From Anaerosalibacter sp. Marseille-P3206 (GTDB taxonomy: Bacteria; Bacillota; Clostridia; Tissierellales; Sporanaerobacteraceae), in NCBI RefSeq assembly GCF_900155565.1, contig NZ_FUHM01000002.1, positions 1,240,001 to 1,304,000 on the forward strand: 64,000 nt of DNA, read 5' to 3'. The position numbers and the translations under genes were made by a program. The notes under the pieces are model-generated. The model saw only the letters and a program-made list of their open reading frames with translations. It did not search any database and was not told where the DNA came from. How positions within the stretch are numbered: the first letter of the stretch is position 1; each line of letters starts with the position of its first letter. Below, one piece after another: positions 42,090-51,761 of this stretch.

Positions 42090-43238
42090 TTAACTATTCC
42101 TAAACTCCTCTGGCCTATCCCCCAATCTAAAGTTATGCAATATAGCTTGTACTATCCTTTTAGATGCATTGCCATCTCCATAAGGGTTTACTGCTTTAGC
42201 CATTTTTTCATATTCAGTAGAATCTGTTAATAATAAGCTAGCAGCATTATATATATCTTCTTCATCTACTCCAACTAATTTTACAGTTCCTGCTGATACT
42301 GCCTCTGGTCTTTCTGTTTCAGTACGAAGTACTAGAACAGGTTTACCTAATGAAGGTGCCTCTTCCTGAAGTCCACCTGAATCAGTCATAATCATAAAAC
42401 ATCTATCCATTAGATTGTGCATATCTTGAACATCAATAGGTTCAATTAGTTTTACCCTATCCATATCTCCTAAAATAAAATAAACAGTATCTCTCACAGC
42501 AGGATTCAAATGTACAGGATAAATAATCTTAACATCTTCATTATCTTCTACAATTCTTTTTACAGCTCTACAAATATTTTCTAATGGTTCACCAAGGTTT
42601 TCCCTTCTATGAGCAGTTAATAAGATATACTTTCCATTATCAAAATCAATATCCTTCAATACATCATTTTTAAAAACATAATCACTATCAACCGTATGCT
42701 TTATAGCATCTATTACAGTATTACCAGTGATATAAATACCTTTAGTAATATTTTCTTTAATAAGATTTTCCTTATTAGTTATAGTAGGAGCAAAATGTAA
42801 TTCTGCAATATTTCCAGTAAGAACTCTATTCATTTCTTCTGGATAAGGTGAATACTTATCATATGTACGAAGTCCTGCCTCAACATGTCCTACAGGTATC
42901 TTATTATAAAAAGCAGCTAATGCTCCTACAAAAGTAGTTGAAGTATCACCATGTACCAATACAATATCAGGCTTAACACTTTCCATTATATTAGCTAATC
43001 CCTCTAAAGCTCTAGTGGTAATAGTAGTTATAGTTTGTCTATCTTGCATAATATCAAGATCAAAATCAGGCTCTATATCAAATATTTCTAATACTTGATC
43101 TAACATTTCTCTATGTTGAGCAGTAACACAAACATAACTATCTATCAAAGGTTCTTTTTCCAATTCCTTAACCAATGGAGCCATCTTTATAGCCTCAGGC
43201 CTTGTCCCAAATATACTTAAAACTTTTACTTTGTTCAC
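42090..43238 (-). CDS. wecB: UDP-N-acetylglucosamine 2-epimerase (non-hydrolysing)
   Basis: Interconverts UDP-GlcNAc and UDP-ManNAc in the cytoplasm. 382 residues, family length. Signatures: SIFGTRPEAIKMAPLV at the N-terminus, VHGDTSTTFVGALAAFY, HVEAGLRTYDKYSPYPEE, TAHRRENLGEPL and the UDP-binding DSGGLQEEAPSLGKPVLVLR. The start is GTG at 43238 after GAGG. Product UDP-ManNAc would feed the WecC-type dehydrogenase at 50467-51738 to give UDP-ManNAcA for the surface polymer. Confidence 0.94.
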   Translation of the reverse strand: MNKVKVLSIFGTRPEAIKMAPLVKELEKEPLIDSYVCVTAQHREMLDQVLEIFDIEPDFDLDIMQDRQTITTITTRALEGLANIMESVKPDIVLVHGDTSTTFVGALAAFYNKIPVGHVEAGLRTYDKYSPYPEEMNRVLTGNIAELHFAPTITNKENLIKENITKGIYITGNTVIDAIKHTVDSDYVFKNDVLKDIDFDNGKYILLTAHRRENLGEPLENICRAVKRIVEDNEDVKIIYPVHLNPAVRDTVYFILGDMDRVKLIEPIDVQDMHNLMDRCFMIMTDSGGLQEEAPSLGKPVLVLRTETERPEAVSAGTVKLVGVDEEDIYNAASLLLTDSTEYEKMAKAVNPYGDGNASKRIVQAILHNFRLGDRPEEFRNS

Positions 43239-43242
43239 GACC

Positions 43243-44760
43243 TCACTCCCTCTTTAACTTGTTCTTCACTGCCTTAATCATACTATCCACTTCCTCAATT
43301 CCCATAAAGTAAATAATAGCAAAATATACAACTGCTCCTATAATAATAGCTGCTATCAATGATAAATTTTCACTTATATGTTTAAGTAAAACATCATATG
43401 ACAACTTAGCTATAACTCCCATCGCTAACGATGCACATAGGATTTTTATAAATGAAATAACTATATTCTTCAAACCAAATGAACCTATTTTCTTTCTAAA
43501 GCTTATGAATAATAATACTGTACAAAATATAGCAGATATACTTGTTGCTAAAGCAAGTCCACCTATACCCATGTATTTTGAAAGGATAATGTTTAAAACA
43601 ATATTCATAGCCATTGCTATAGCAGCATTAATCATTGGAGTTTTAGTATCTTGCAATGAATAGAAAGCTTTTGATAAGATGGCTCTGAAACTATAACCAA
43701 CCATACCTATCGAATAAAAAAATAATGCATCTGCTGTCAAGTTTATTGCTTCTAAATTAAATGCTCCTCTCCCAAATAAAAATCTAATTATCTGTTTTGC
43801 AAATATTAGTGCTCCCACCGTAACTGGTATAATTAACAAACTAATTGAATTTATAGCCTCCAATACCGTATCTTTTAAGCCATTCATATTATCTTGTGTA
43901 GCCATTTTTGATATGACAGGATATATAACTGTTGATATAGATGCTACAAATATTCCCTGTATAAAGAGGTTCAATTTATTTGCATAATTAAGAGCAGATA
44001 TCCCACCTACTACAATACTAGATGCCAAAGTTCTATCAACAAGTACATTTATTTGATCTACAGAAGCACCTATTATAACAGGGATTGCTAAATAAGCCAT
44101 TTTCTTTAAGTTCTCGTCCCTAAAATTAAATATGAATTTATATTTATACCCCTCTCTATGAACAAATGGCATTAATATAAGCAATTGAGAAAATATGGCC
44201 AAAACACTTCCAACAGATAATATCATTATATTTATTTTAGAACTCAAAATTACTGATACTATAGTAATTATATTTAGTGGAAATCCAGTTAGTGATGGTG
44301 CTATATAGTTACCATTCACCTGCAAAAATCCATTAAATATGTATATCATAGCCGTAAAATATATCCCTAATAAACTTATCTTTGTAAATTTAGTTGCTAA
44401 TATTAAAGTTTCAGTATCAAATCCTTTTGCAAACATCTTGACTATTTGCTCAGTAAATAAAAGTCCGAATATAATTATTATAGTGCATATTATCAACAGT
44501 ATATTTATAAGGTTATTTGTATACTTATGACTCTCCCCCGTACCATAATTATTTTCTATCTCACTATAAATAGGTATATATCCAGTTAAAATTGCTATCC
44601 CAACAAAAGTAAATATAACTCCCGGGATTGATAAAGATATTAAATAAGCATCGCTTATATTTGAGGCTCCATAAAAATATGAAAGTGTCACATCTCTAGC
44701 AAAACCCAATATTTTAGATACTATTGTTATTAACATTATAATTATTGCTGTTCTTTTCAT
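43243..44760 (-). CDS. MurJ/MviN-type lipid-linked glycan flippase
   Basis: 505 residues with about 14 membrane helices. The N-terminus RTAIIIMLITIVSKILGFARD and YGASNISDAYLISLSIPG match the MurJ family (MOP superfamily). Later motifs include DRTLASSIVVGGISALNYANKL and FGRGAF. By position in the cluster it probably flips the undecaprenyl-linked repeat unit of this polysaccharide (Wzx role), and not lipid II. Four bases separate its stop from wecB. Confidence 0.88.
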   Translation of the reverse strand: MKRTAIIIMLITIVSKILGFARDVTLSYFYGASNISDAYLISLSIPGVIFTFVGIAILTGYIPIYSEIENNYGTGESHKYTNNLINILLIICTIIIIFGLLFTEQIVKMFAKGFDTETLILATKFTKISLLGIYFTAMIYIFNGFLQVNGNYIAPSLTGFPLNIITIVSVILSSKINIMILSVGSVLAIFSQLLILMPFVHREGYKYKFIFNFRDENLKKMAYLAIPVIIGASVDQINVLVDRTLASSIVVGGISALNYANKLNLFIQGIFVASISTVIYPVISKMATQDNMNGLKDTVLEAINSISLLIIPVTVGALIFAKQIIRFLFGRGAFNLEAINLTADALFFYSIGMVGYSFRAILSKAFYSLQDTKTPMINAAIAMAMNIVLNIILSKYMGIGGLALATSISAIFCTVLLFISFRKKIGSFGLKNIVISFIKILCASLAMGVIAKLSYDVLLKHISENLSLIAAIIIGAVVYFAIIYFMGIEEVDSMIKAVKNKLKRE

Positions 44761-44767
44761 TTATTAC

Positions 44768-45586
44768 TCATACCCCACTTATGTTTTTTAGCTTTGCCAA
44801 ATAACCAATAGTTTTATAAGGATAGCATCTATTTATTTTAGTAACAAAAATTTCAAACGTATCCCTATTATCTATGCCTATTCTATTTAATTCATATATT
44901 GAATCTTTGCCAATATCTATATTTTTAGAACGATTTGTGGTTACAGCACCACTAAAGCCACTTTTTTGTACTATTTCTATAGTGTCTGCATTATAGTTGC
45001 ATTTTTTCCCAAACGGATAAGCAAAAGTAGTTATTTTTTTATTTAAAAGTTCTTCCAAGGTTCTTTTTCCCATAAGTATTTCTTCATATGCTTCATTATA
45101 CTTCAGTTTCCCTAAATCTACATGGTTTAAAGTATGTCCTCCTATGTCCATAAACTCACATTTAGACAATTCTTTTAATTGCTTAGCTGACATCATCTTA
45201 TTTTTTGAACCCTCATCATTATTGTTTAATAAAGCAGGCGGTACAAAAACTGTTGCCTTAAGTTCTAATTTATTTAGGATTGGCAAAGCTATGGAATAAG
45301 TAGATTTATAACCATCATCAAATGTTATAATTATAGAATTATCTTGCAATTTTCTGCCTAAGTTTATTGATTCTATATAATCTTCCAAACTAATTACCTT
45401 ATAATTATTTTTCAAATATAACATCTGTTTCTCAAACACTTTTTTATTAATTAAATCGTGATACATTATAATTTTAACTTCTTTCCTAGAGACACTGAAT
45501 GCCTTTAACTTCCATAGCCTAGATAAATAAATAAAGTTCATGATTTTAAGATATAATTTTCTCAAAATATAACCAACCTTTCTCAA
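44768..45586 (-). CDS. Polysaccharide deacetylase (NodB homology)
   Basis: 272 residues. A short basic/hydrophobic N-terminus (possible membrane anchor, LYLKIMNFIYLSRLW) precedes a NodB domain: IMYHDL, metal/catalytic motif IITFDDGYKST (the two Asp), and the metal-binding histidines in DIGGHTLNHVDL, with FAYPFGKKC as motif 3. It would remove N-acetyl groups from the surface glycan or a precursor. Eight bases before murJ-like start. Confidence 0.87.
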   Translation of the reverse strand: MRKVGYILRKLYLKIMNFIYLSRLWKLKAFSVSRKEVKIIMYHDLINKKVFEKQMLYLKNNYKVISLEDYIESINLGRKLQDNSIIITFDDGYKSTYSIALPILNKLELKATVFVPPALLNNNDEGSKNKMMSAKQLKELSKCEFMDIGGHTLNHVDLGKLKYNEAYEEILMGKRTLEELLNKKITTFAYPFGKKCNYNADTIEIVQKSGFSGAVTTNRSKNIDIGKDSIYELNRIGIDNRDTFEIFVTKINRCYPYKTIGYLAKLKNISGV

Positions 45587-45608
45587 TTATAGTCTATATT
45601 ATAGGATG

Positions 45609-46721
45609 TTATGCGTTCTTAACCAAATCAAATACTAGGTTTTCAAATTTTCTCATATTCTTATCCCCATCAAATTTATTAATAAAAAACTCCTTAATAT
45701 TCGACTCCATATCTTCCAACAATTTTTCATTGTTTAAGAGTTTTAATACGCTATTAGCATAATCTTCAGGTTCGTCACTATCTATTAATATTCCTGTTTC
45801 TCCATCAATAATATATTCACCCATAATTTCACTTTCCCTTGAAATTAAAACTTTACCACATCTTGGTATATCCACCATCCCGGCTGATTTATCTGTAGCA
45901 TAAACACCTAATGTAACCTGTCGTACAATATTTGGTATATCTGTACTAAACCCTAAGAAATAAACATATTTCTCAATTTTAATTTCTTTACACATTTGTA
46001 TTAATTCTTCTCTTAAAGGCCCATCTCCAACTACCAAAAATATAACTTCATTATAGTCTTCTATTACAAAAGGAACCATTTTAATGAATGTCTCAAGCCC
46101 TTTTCCTTTAACTAATCTACCAATAGAGCAAACAATTTTCTTGTTTTCAGGGACACCTATTTTTTCCCTTATATTTTCATAATTATCTTGATCTATAGCT
46201 TCATTAATCTTTGCGTACGAATATATTACACTTATTTTTTCCAAAGAAACCCCTGCTAAGTTTAGATCTTTTTTAGTACTCTCATTAAATGTTATATACC
46301 TATCAGTCCACCTCTCAAAAGGTAAAATTTTCAATGTCTTTGTATTAAGTCTTTCATGTGTTCTAATTAAATTAGGCTGTGATCTTATATGCTTAATTTT
46401 AGTAAAATGAGCTGCTGTTGCCCCTACCATATATAAAGTTGGATCAATAGTATGAATTGCATCTATATTGTTTTGTTTAACATATTTAATAGTTTTAAAT
46501 ATATATTTAATATTTACATAGGATTTAAGTTCTTCTCCCATTTTAACAAATTTTATTTCTGGATTAGTAATATCTTTCTTTAATACCCCCTCCTTAATAT
46601 ATAATACATGTACATTAAATTTATCTGTGTCTATATTATTTAACATTCTTACATTTACCTTCTGAACACCACCTATATCAAATTTATTAATCAAAAATAA
46701 AATATTTATTCTTTTATTCAT
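45609..46721 (-). CDS. Glycosyltransferase family 4
   Basis: 370 residues, GT-B fold. N-terminal NILFLINKFDIGGVQKVNVRML (GGxxR-like acceptor-side loop). The C-terminal donor domain has CSIGRLVKGKGLETFIKMV and VVGDGPLREEL, followed by GFSTDIPNIV and the usual late acidic region (ESEIMGEYIIDGETG). It adds one sugar to the lipid-linked unit at the cytoplasmic face. It overlaps the polymerase gene by eight bases. Confidence 0.88.
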   Translation of the reverse strand: MNKRINILFLINKFDIGGVQKVNVRMLNNIDTDKFNVHVLYIKEGVLKKDITNPEIKFVKMGEELKSYVNIKYIFKTIKYVKQNNIDAIHTIDPTLYMVGATAAHFTKIKHIRSQPNLIRTHERLNTKTLKILPFERWTDRYITFNESTKKDLNLAGVSLEKISVIYSYAKINEAIDQDNYENIREKIGVPENKKIVCSIGRLVKGKGLETFIKMVPFVIEDYNEVIFLVVGDGPLREELIQMCKEIKIEKYVYFLGFSTDIPNIVRQVTLGVYATDKSAGMVDIPRCGKVLISRESEIMGEYIIDGETGILIDSDEPEDYANSVLKLLNNEKLLEDMESNIKEFFINKFDGDKNMRKFENLVFDLVKNA

Positions 46722-47955
46722 AATCCTGCTCCTTGTAAAATTTTACATTATTTTTTTTATAAATTACATGATTTTTATCAAATGTTGCCCTTAGACTTAG
46801 ACCTAAAAATATCCAAAACTTGAAATCTATTAAGTACGAACTACTTACCATTAAGTGGACTACCCCTATGCAAAACCATATAGCCATAAATCCTGAAACC
46901 TTTTTGTTTTTTGAAAACAATACCTTGAAAGTAATAACACCTAAAAAAGTTATTATCAATACTCCAACTATTAATCCAAAATTTCCTATTAACTCAAGAA
47001 TTAGATTATGAACATATCCATTCATAATTGCCCTATCTCCCGCTAAGCCTATACCAAATAGTGGATTCGCTTTTGTTTCGTCTACCATCCTTTTATATAA
47101 ATAATCTCTACCACTTAAATGTAAATCATCTTGTAAGAATAGTTGTATGCTCCTACTATGTATTCCAAACCTTAATAAAAAATTATATAAATTTTCCAAT
47201 ATAGTATCTAGAAATAGTAAAAAAGTAATTATAAGTGCTATAATTATTAGATACATTAATATTGTTTTAAAATTTAGCTTTTTTTTCGTAGTAATAAACT
47301 TTAATATAATAAAAACTCCAATACACATGATAGCCCCTCTAGAACCTACCGCTAAAATAATAAGAAGTGATATTAAAACAACAATTAATGATTTAAAATT
47401 AAACTTTTCTATGATTTTATCCATATACACTATAGTTGGTAACAACATATAATAGGATAAAGACATACTATAAGTACCAACAGAAGCTCTATTTGAAAAT
47501 ACTAGTACTCCAATAATAAACCCAACAATAAAAACTATTAAACTTGTTTTTTTCATTACATCCTTTAATACATTCCAATCATTAATACTATAACTATAAA
47601 TTAAAGATGGGAGACTAGTAAAAAAGAATGGAAATATAATTGTCTTCAGATAAACCCAATTCTCTCTAAAAAAAATATAATTTAGTAAAAATATAAAAAT
47701 TGATATAAAATAGGCAATCACAAATTTAAACTTATTTCTTTTTAATACTGTTGGTAAAACTATAATGTAGAAAAGCCCTACAATTATCTTCGATAAAATT
47801 TGTATTCTATTACCATTAAATGTACCTATTAAATTAAAGTAAATAAGTATTAAGTATTGTATTGTTAATATAACAAAAGATGACATAATTGCTATACTAA
47901 TCTTTTTATCTTCTAATATACTTTTATTTAAACTTTTTTGTAATGTTTCAGTCAT
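46714..47955 (-). CDS. O-antigen polymerase/ligase-like membrane protein (Wzy role)
   Basis: 413 residues with roughly 11-12 membrane helices. The O-antigen ligase-type signature SRGAIMCIGVFII and the large extracytoplasmic loop HLSGRDYLYKRMVDETKANP-LFGIG are typical of the Wzy_C/RfaL family. It would polymerise the flipped repeat units. ATG at 47955 has GTGAGG upstream; an in-frame GTG four codons earlier overlaps that site. Confidence 0.85.
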   Translation of the reverse strand: MTETLQKSLNKSILEDKKISIAIMSSFVILTIQYLILIYFNLIGTFNGNRIQILSKIIVGLFYIIVLPTVLKRNKFKFVIAYFISIFIFLLNYIFFRENWVYLKTIIFPFFFTSLPSLIYSYSINDWNVLKDVMKKTSLIVFIVGFIIGVLVFSNRASVGTYSMSLSYYMLLPTIVYMDKIIEKFNFKSLIVVLISLLIILAVGSRGAIMCIGVFIILKFITTKKKLNFKTILMYLIIIALIITFLLFLDTILENLYNFLLRFGIHSRSIQLFLQDDLHLSGRDYLYKRMVDETKANPLFGIGLAGDRAIMNGYVHNLILELIGNFGLIVGVLIITFLGVITFKVLFSKNKKVSGFMAIWFCIGVVHLMVSSSYLIDFKFWIFLGLSLRATFDKNHVIYKKNNVKFYKEQDYE

Positions 47956-47972
47956 AGTTATCCTCACTTATA

Positions 47973-49094
47973 TTAATAAATAATATTTGTTTTACTACAT
48001 TCAAGATATATATTTAAATACTCTTTAGCTATCTTATCCCAATCAAATCTATCAACTTTTTCTATACAATTATTTGAAATAACTTCATAATCATTTAAAA
48101 TATCTTTAATCTTCTCAACTATTTCCTCTGACGAATCATATTGAACTGAATATCCAACTTCCCCTTCGTCAAATTGTCCATCAAACCCTTGCTCTCTTGT
48201 ATAAATTATTGGTAATCCTTGAGACATTGCTTCTGCATATACAAGGCCAAAGGTTTCATGTTTTGAAGGCATTACAAAAATATCTGAATCTTTATAATAA
48301 TTTATTAAATCTTCTTTTTGACAATAAGGTATATACTCAATAAATAAATATTTTTTAATAAAATCATTATATTTTTTATCTGTTATCTTTCCTATTATCT
48401 TATAGCTTATTTCACAACCTTGTTCTATTAAACGTTCACAGACCATTATAGTAGTTTCTATATTCTTGTTAGTATCAACATTCCCTGCATAAATAAGCTT
48501 TATTTTATTGTCTTTATGTGTATTTCTATCTTTAAACTTGTTTTTTAACCAAAACTCATCTATACCATTTGGTATGACTACAGATTTTTTTTCTATTTCC
48601 TTTTTATATTTATCAGGAATAAATTTATTTATAGTATATTTCTTATATGGCTCAGATATAAATATAACTTTCTGTGCATTTTTTAATATATTTACACCCA
48701 TTACTCTTAAGTGTATCATCTTGTCAAAGAATACATTTAGATCTGTATTTCTAACTGCCACTATATATGGTATGTTATACTCTTGATTCAATTTATACGC
48801 TATGTATCCATTTGAAAATAAAGAATGTGCATGCATTATATCATATTTTTTAAACTCCATTTTACTCTTTATATCGTTTAAAACTTTAGTATGCTTTACA
48901 TGAAAGAATAATCTATCAAATTTATTGTAACATTTAGATATATAAATATTTGATGGATACTCTTCTTTTGTCTTATAACTTTTATCTATAAAAACATACG
49001 CATCTTCGTCTATATTGAGTTTTTCTAAAGAATCAAATAGTCTTTGATACAATTTAGATGTAACATAATATGAACAGATTTGTAAAATTTTAAT
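47973..49094 (-). CDS. Glycosyltransferase family 4, probably starting at ATT
   Basis: GT-B glycosyltransferase, about 373 residues. Donor domain: LIYAGNVDTNKNIETTI, IIGKITDKKY and DIFVMPSKHETFGLVYAEAM (E-x7-E). The first standard start is TTG at 49052. In frame upstream, ATT at 49094 opens the sequence MKILQICSYYVTSKLYQRLF, which matches the conserved N-terminus of such enzymes and has GGGGATG at proper distance. I therefore take the rare ATT as the start, with TTG as the conservative alternative. Confidence 0.82.
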   Translation of the reverse strand: MKILQICSYYVTSKLYQRLFDSLEKLNIDEDAYVFIDKSYKTKEEYPSNIYISKCYNKFDRLFFHVKHTKVLNDIKSKMEFKKYDIMHAHSLFSNGYIAYKLNQEYNIPYIVAVRNTDLNVFFDKMIHLRVMGVNILKNAQKVIFISEPYKKYTINKFIPDKYKKEIEKKSVVIPNGIDEFWLKNKFKDRNTHKDNKIKLIYAGNVDTNKNIETTIMVCERLIEQGCEISYKIIGKITDKKYNDFIKKYLFIEYIPYCQKEDLINYYKDSDIFVMPSKHETFGLVYAEAMSQGLPIIYTREQGFDGQFDEGEVGYSVQYDSSEEIVEKIKDILNDYEVISNNCIEKVDRFDWDKIAKEYLNIYLECSKTNIIY

Positions 49095-49126
49095 TTAAAT
49101 CATCCCCAGTTAAAATAATTTTACAA

Positions 49127-50440
49127 TTATAAACTCCAATAAGAATATCCTTTTTTCTCACATTCTTTTCTGTCTAATATATGTTTAATATCTATTATAA
49201 CTTTATCATCAGTTTTATATAGTTTGTCCAAAAATTTAAATCCATAACCTTCCTTAAAATCATTATGTGCTACAGCTAATACTACACAATTTAAATTATT
49301 TATTTCTTCCTTTTCTACTAAATGTATTCCATACTCCCTATACACTTCATCTTTATCTGCTACAGGATCATGTACCACTACATCAATACCATATTCTTCT
49401 AACTCTTCAATAATATCTACCACCTTAGTATTCCTTACGTCTGGACAATTTTCTTTAAAAGTAATGCCAAAAATTGCTACCCTAGAACCTTTTATTGACT
49501 GTTCTGCCTGAATCATTTTCTTTATTACATTACTAGCAACATACTTCCCCATGTCATCATTAATTTTTCTCCCGGCAAGAATTATTTGTGAATGATAACC
49601 TAACTGTTCTGCTTTATACACAAAATAATATGGATCAACGCCTATGCAATGACCTCCAACTAAACCTGGTGTAAAGTTAAGAAAGTTCCACTTTGTTCCT
49701 GCAGCTTCTAAAACGGCTTTTGTGTCAATACCCATTTTATTAAACACCATAGCAAGTTCATTCATAAATGCAATGTTTATATCTCTTTGAGAGTTTTCAA
49801 TAACTTTTGCAGCTTCTGCTATCTTTATTGATTCTGCTTTATGAATTCCTGCTTTTATAATTGAAACATATACTTTTGAAATGATTTCAAGAGCTTCTTC
49901 GTCTGATCCAGAAACTATTTTTATTATTTTAGTTAATGTATTTACATTATCTCCAGGATTAATACGTTCTGGAGAATATCCAACTTTAAAATCAACTCCA
50001 ATTTTTAAACCTGATTCTTTTTCAAGTATAGGAACACAAATTTCTTCTGTAGTACCTGGATATACTGTAGATTCATAAACTACTATAGAGCCTTTTGTAA
50101 GATTTCTGCCTACAGTTTTACTTGCATTAATAACTGGATCTAAATTAGGTGTTTTATCATGATTGATTGGAGTAGGCACCGCAATTATATGAAACCTGGC
50201 GTCTTTTAATTTGTATTCATCATCAGTAAAAGTCATAGTAGTATTTTTTACAGCTTTATCTCCAACTTCATTTGTTACATCAATACCATTTAAATATTTA
50301 TCTAATTTCTTCTCATTTATATCAAATCCAACTACATCATATTTTTTTGCAAATTCAATTGCTAAAGGTAAGCCAACATATCCAAGACCAATAACTGATA
50401 TTTTTTCTTCTTTATTCATAATTTTATTAAATAAGTCCAT
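49127..50440 (-). CDS. Nucleotide sugar dehydrogenase, TviB/WbpA type
   Basis: 437 residues. UDP-sugar 6-dehydrogenase with NAD-binding ISVIGLGYVGLPLAIEFA, the ESTVYPGTTEE motif and the catalytic Cys in VGGHCIGVDPYYF. The late RNTKVVDIIEEL segment follows. Sequence features (GYSPERINPGD, ENSQRDINIAFMNE) place it with dehydrogenases of UDP-GalNAc or UDP-GlcNAc (TviB, WbpA). ATG at 50440 follows GAGGCGAG. It is one of two dehydrogenases in tandem, so the polymer likely carries two different uronic acids or alternative ones. Confidence 0.88.
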   Translation of the reverse strand: MDLFNKIMNKEEKISVIGLGYVGLPLAIEFAKKYDVVGFDINEKKLDKYLNGIDVTNEVGDKAVKNTTMTFTDDEYKLKDARFHIIAVPTPINHDKTPNLDPVINASKTVGRNLTKGSIVVYESTVYPGTTEEICVPILEKESGLKIGVDFKVGYSPERINPGDNVNTLTKIIKIVSGSDEEALEIISKVYVSIIKAGIHKAESIKIAEAAKVIENSQRDINIAFMNELAMVFNKMGIDTKAVLEAAGTKWNFLNFTPGLVGGHCIGVDPYYFVYKAEQLGYHSQIILAGRKINDDMGKYVASNVIKKMIQAEQSIKGSRVAIFGITFKENCPDVRNTKVVDIIEELEEYGIDVVVHDPVADKDEVYREYGIHLVEKEEINNLNCVVLAVAHNDFKEGYGFKFLDKLYKTDDKVIIDIKHILDRKECEKKGYSYWSL

Positions 50441-50466
50441 TTTATCTCGCCTCAATTCTTTCCTTT

Positions 50467-51738
50467 CTACCTACTACCTTCACCTAATAGCTCATAATTA
50501 AATCCCTTATCTTCGACATCATCTCTATCTAAAAAATCCCTTGTATCAAATAAAATTGTATTCCTCATTACTCTACCCATATCACTTAAAGGCAAAGTTT
50601 TAAATATATCATGATTTACAGCTAATAGTATCAAGTCACTTTCTTTTGAAGCATCTATTAAATCTTTAGCTTGATACTTATATTCCTTTACGTGAGGGTC
50701 ATATACACTTATTTCATAATCATCTCTCTGCTCTAATAAATCAATAAGTTTTACAATAGGACTTTCTCTCATATCATCTATATTAGGTTTATATGTAATC
50801 CCTAGAATAGTTACTTTTTTAGTTCCTTTTATATCTTTCAAAATCTCATTTATTCTATTTAATACGTGTTGTGGCATACTATCATTAGTTTTTCTTGATA
50901 ACTCAATAATTTTAGCCAATTCAGGATTTTTCTCTATGATAAACCAAGGATCTACTGCTAAACAATGTCCTCCTACTCCTGGCCCTGGTTGATGAAGATT
51001 AACTCTTGGATGTTTATTACATAGTTCAATTACTTCCCATGCATTAATTCCAGCCTTTTCACATATCTTTGCTAATTCATTTGCTAATGCTATATTTACA
51101 TCTCTATAAGTATTTTCCATAGTCTTACACATTTCAGCTATAGTAGCAGTAGTAAGATATATCTCTCCATTAACAAAAATCTTATATAAATCTCTTATCT
51201 TTTCAGCAGATTCTCTATTGATTCCACCAACAATTCTATTATTATTAACTAATTCCCATAATATTTTGCCTGGAAGAACTCTTTCTGGAGAATGGCCTAC
51301 ATATAGTTCTTCCCCAATTTTAAGTCCTGACTTTTCTAGTATAGGTACAAGTAATTCTTCTACTGTTCCTGTTGGAGATGTTGACTCTAATATAACTAGA
51401 TTTCCTTTTTTAAGATATGGTACTATCATTTCTGCTGCCGAAATAACGCAACCCATATCAGCTTTTTTATCTTCTGTAATTGGTGTTGGTACTGAAATAA
51501 TAAATACATCTGCTTCATGTGGCTTTGTATCTGCTTTTAGATGTTCAGATCTAACTGCAGCTTGTACCATAATATCCAAATAAGGTTCCTCAATAATAAT
51601 TTCTCCTCTATTTAATGCATTTACAACTTTTTCATTTACATCTACACCTATTACTTTACATCCATGAGTAGCAAACATAGCACTTGTTGGTAACCCGATG
51701 TAGCCTAGCCCTATAACACATATTTTTTTTCTTAACAT
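50467..51738 (-). CDS. wecC: UDP-N-acetyl-D-mannosamine dehydrogenase
   Basis: 423 residues. NAD-binding CVIGLGYIGLPTSAMFA, the WecC-like stretch FISVPTPI, LESTSPTGTVEEL, VGHSPERVLPG and ENTYRDVNIALANELA, and catalytic Cys in GPGVGGHCLAVDPWF. These details match WecC-type enzymes, which oxidise UDP-ManNAc to UDP-ManNAcA. It works with the WecB-type epimerase at 42090-43238. Confidence 0.9.
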   Translation of the reverse strand: MLRKKICVIGLGYIGLPTSAMFATHGCKVIGVDVNEKVVNALNRGEIIIEEPYLDIMVQAAVRSEHLKADTKPHEADVFIISVPTPITEDKKADMGCVISAAEMIVPYLKKGNLVILESTSPTGTVEELLVPILEKSGLKIGEELYVGHSPERVLPGKILWELVNNNRIVGGINRESAEKIRDLYKIFVNGEIYLTTATIAEMCKTMENTYRDVNIALANELAKICEKAGINAWEVIELCNKHPRVNLHQPGPGVGGHCLAVDPWFIIEKNPELAKIIELSRKTNDSMPQHVLNRINEILKDIKGTKKVTILGITYKPNIDDMRESPIVKLIDLLEQRDDYEISVYDPHVKEYKYQAKDLIDASKESDLILLAVNHDIFKTLPLSDMGRVMRNTILFDTRDFLDRDDVEDKGFNYELLGEGSR

Positions 51739-51761
51739 TTTAACACCTCTGACTATTCGAT

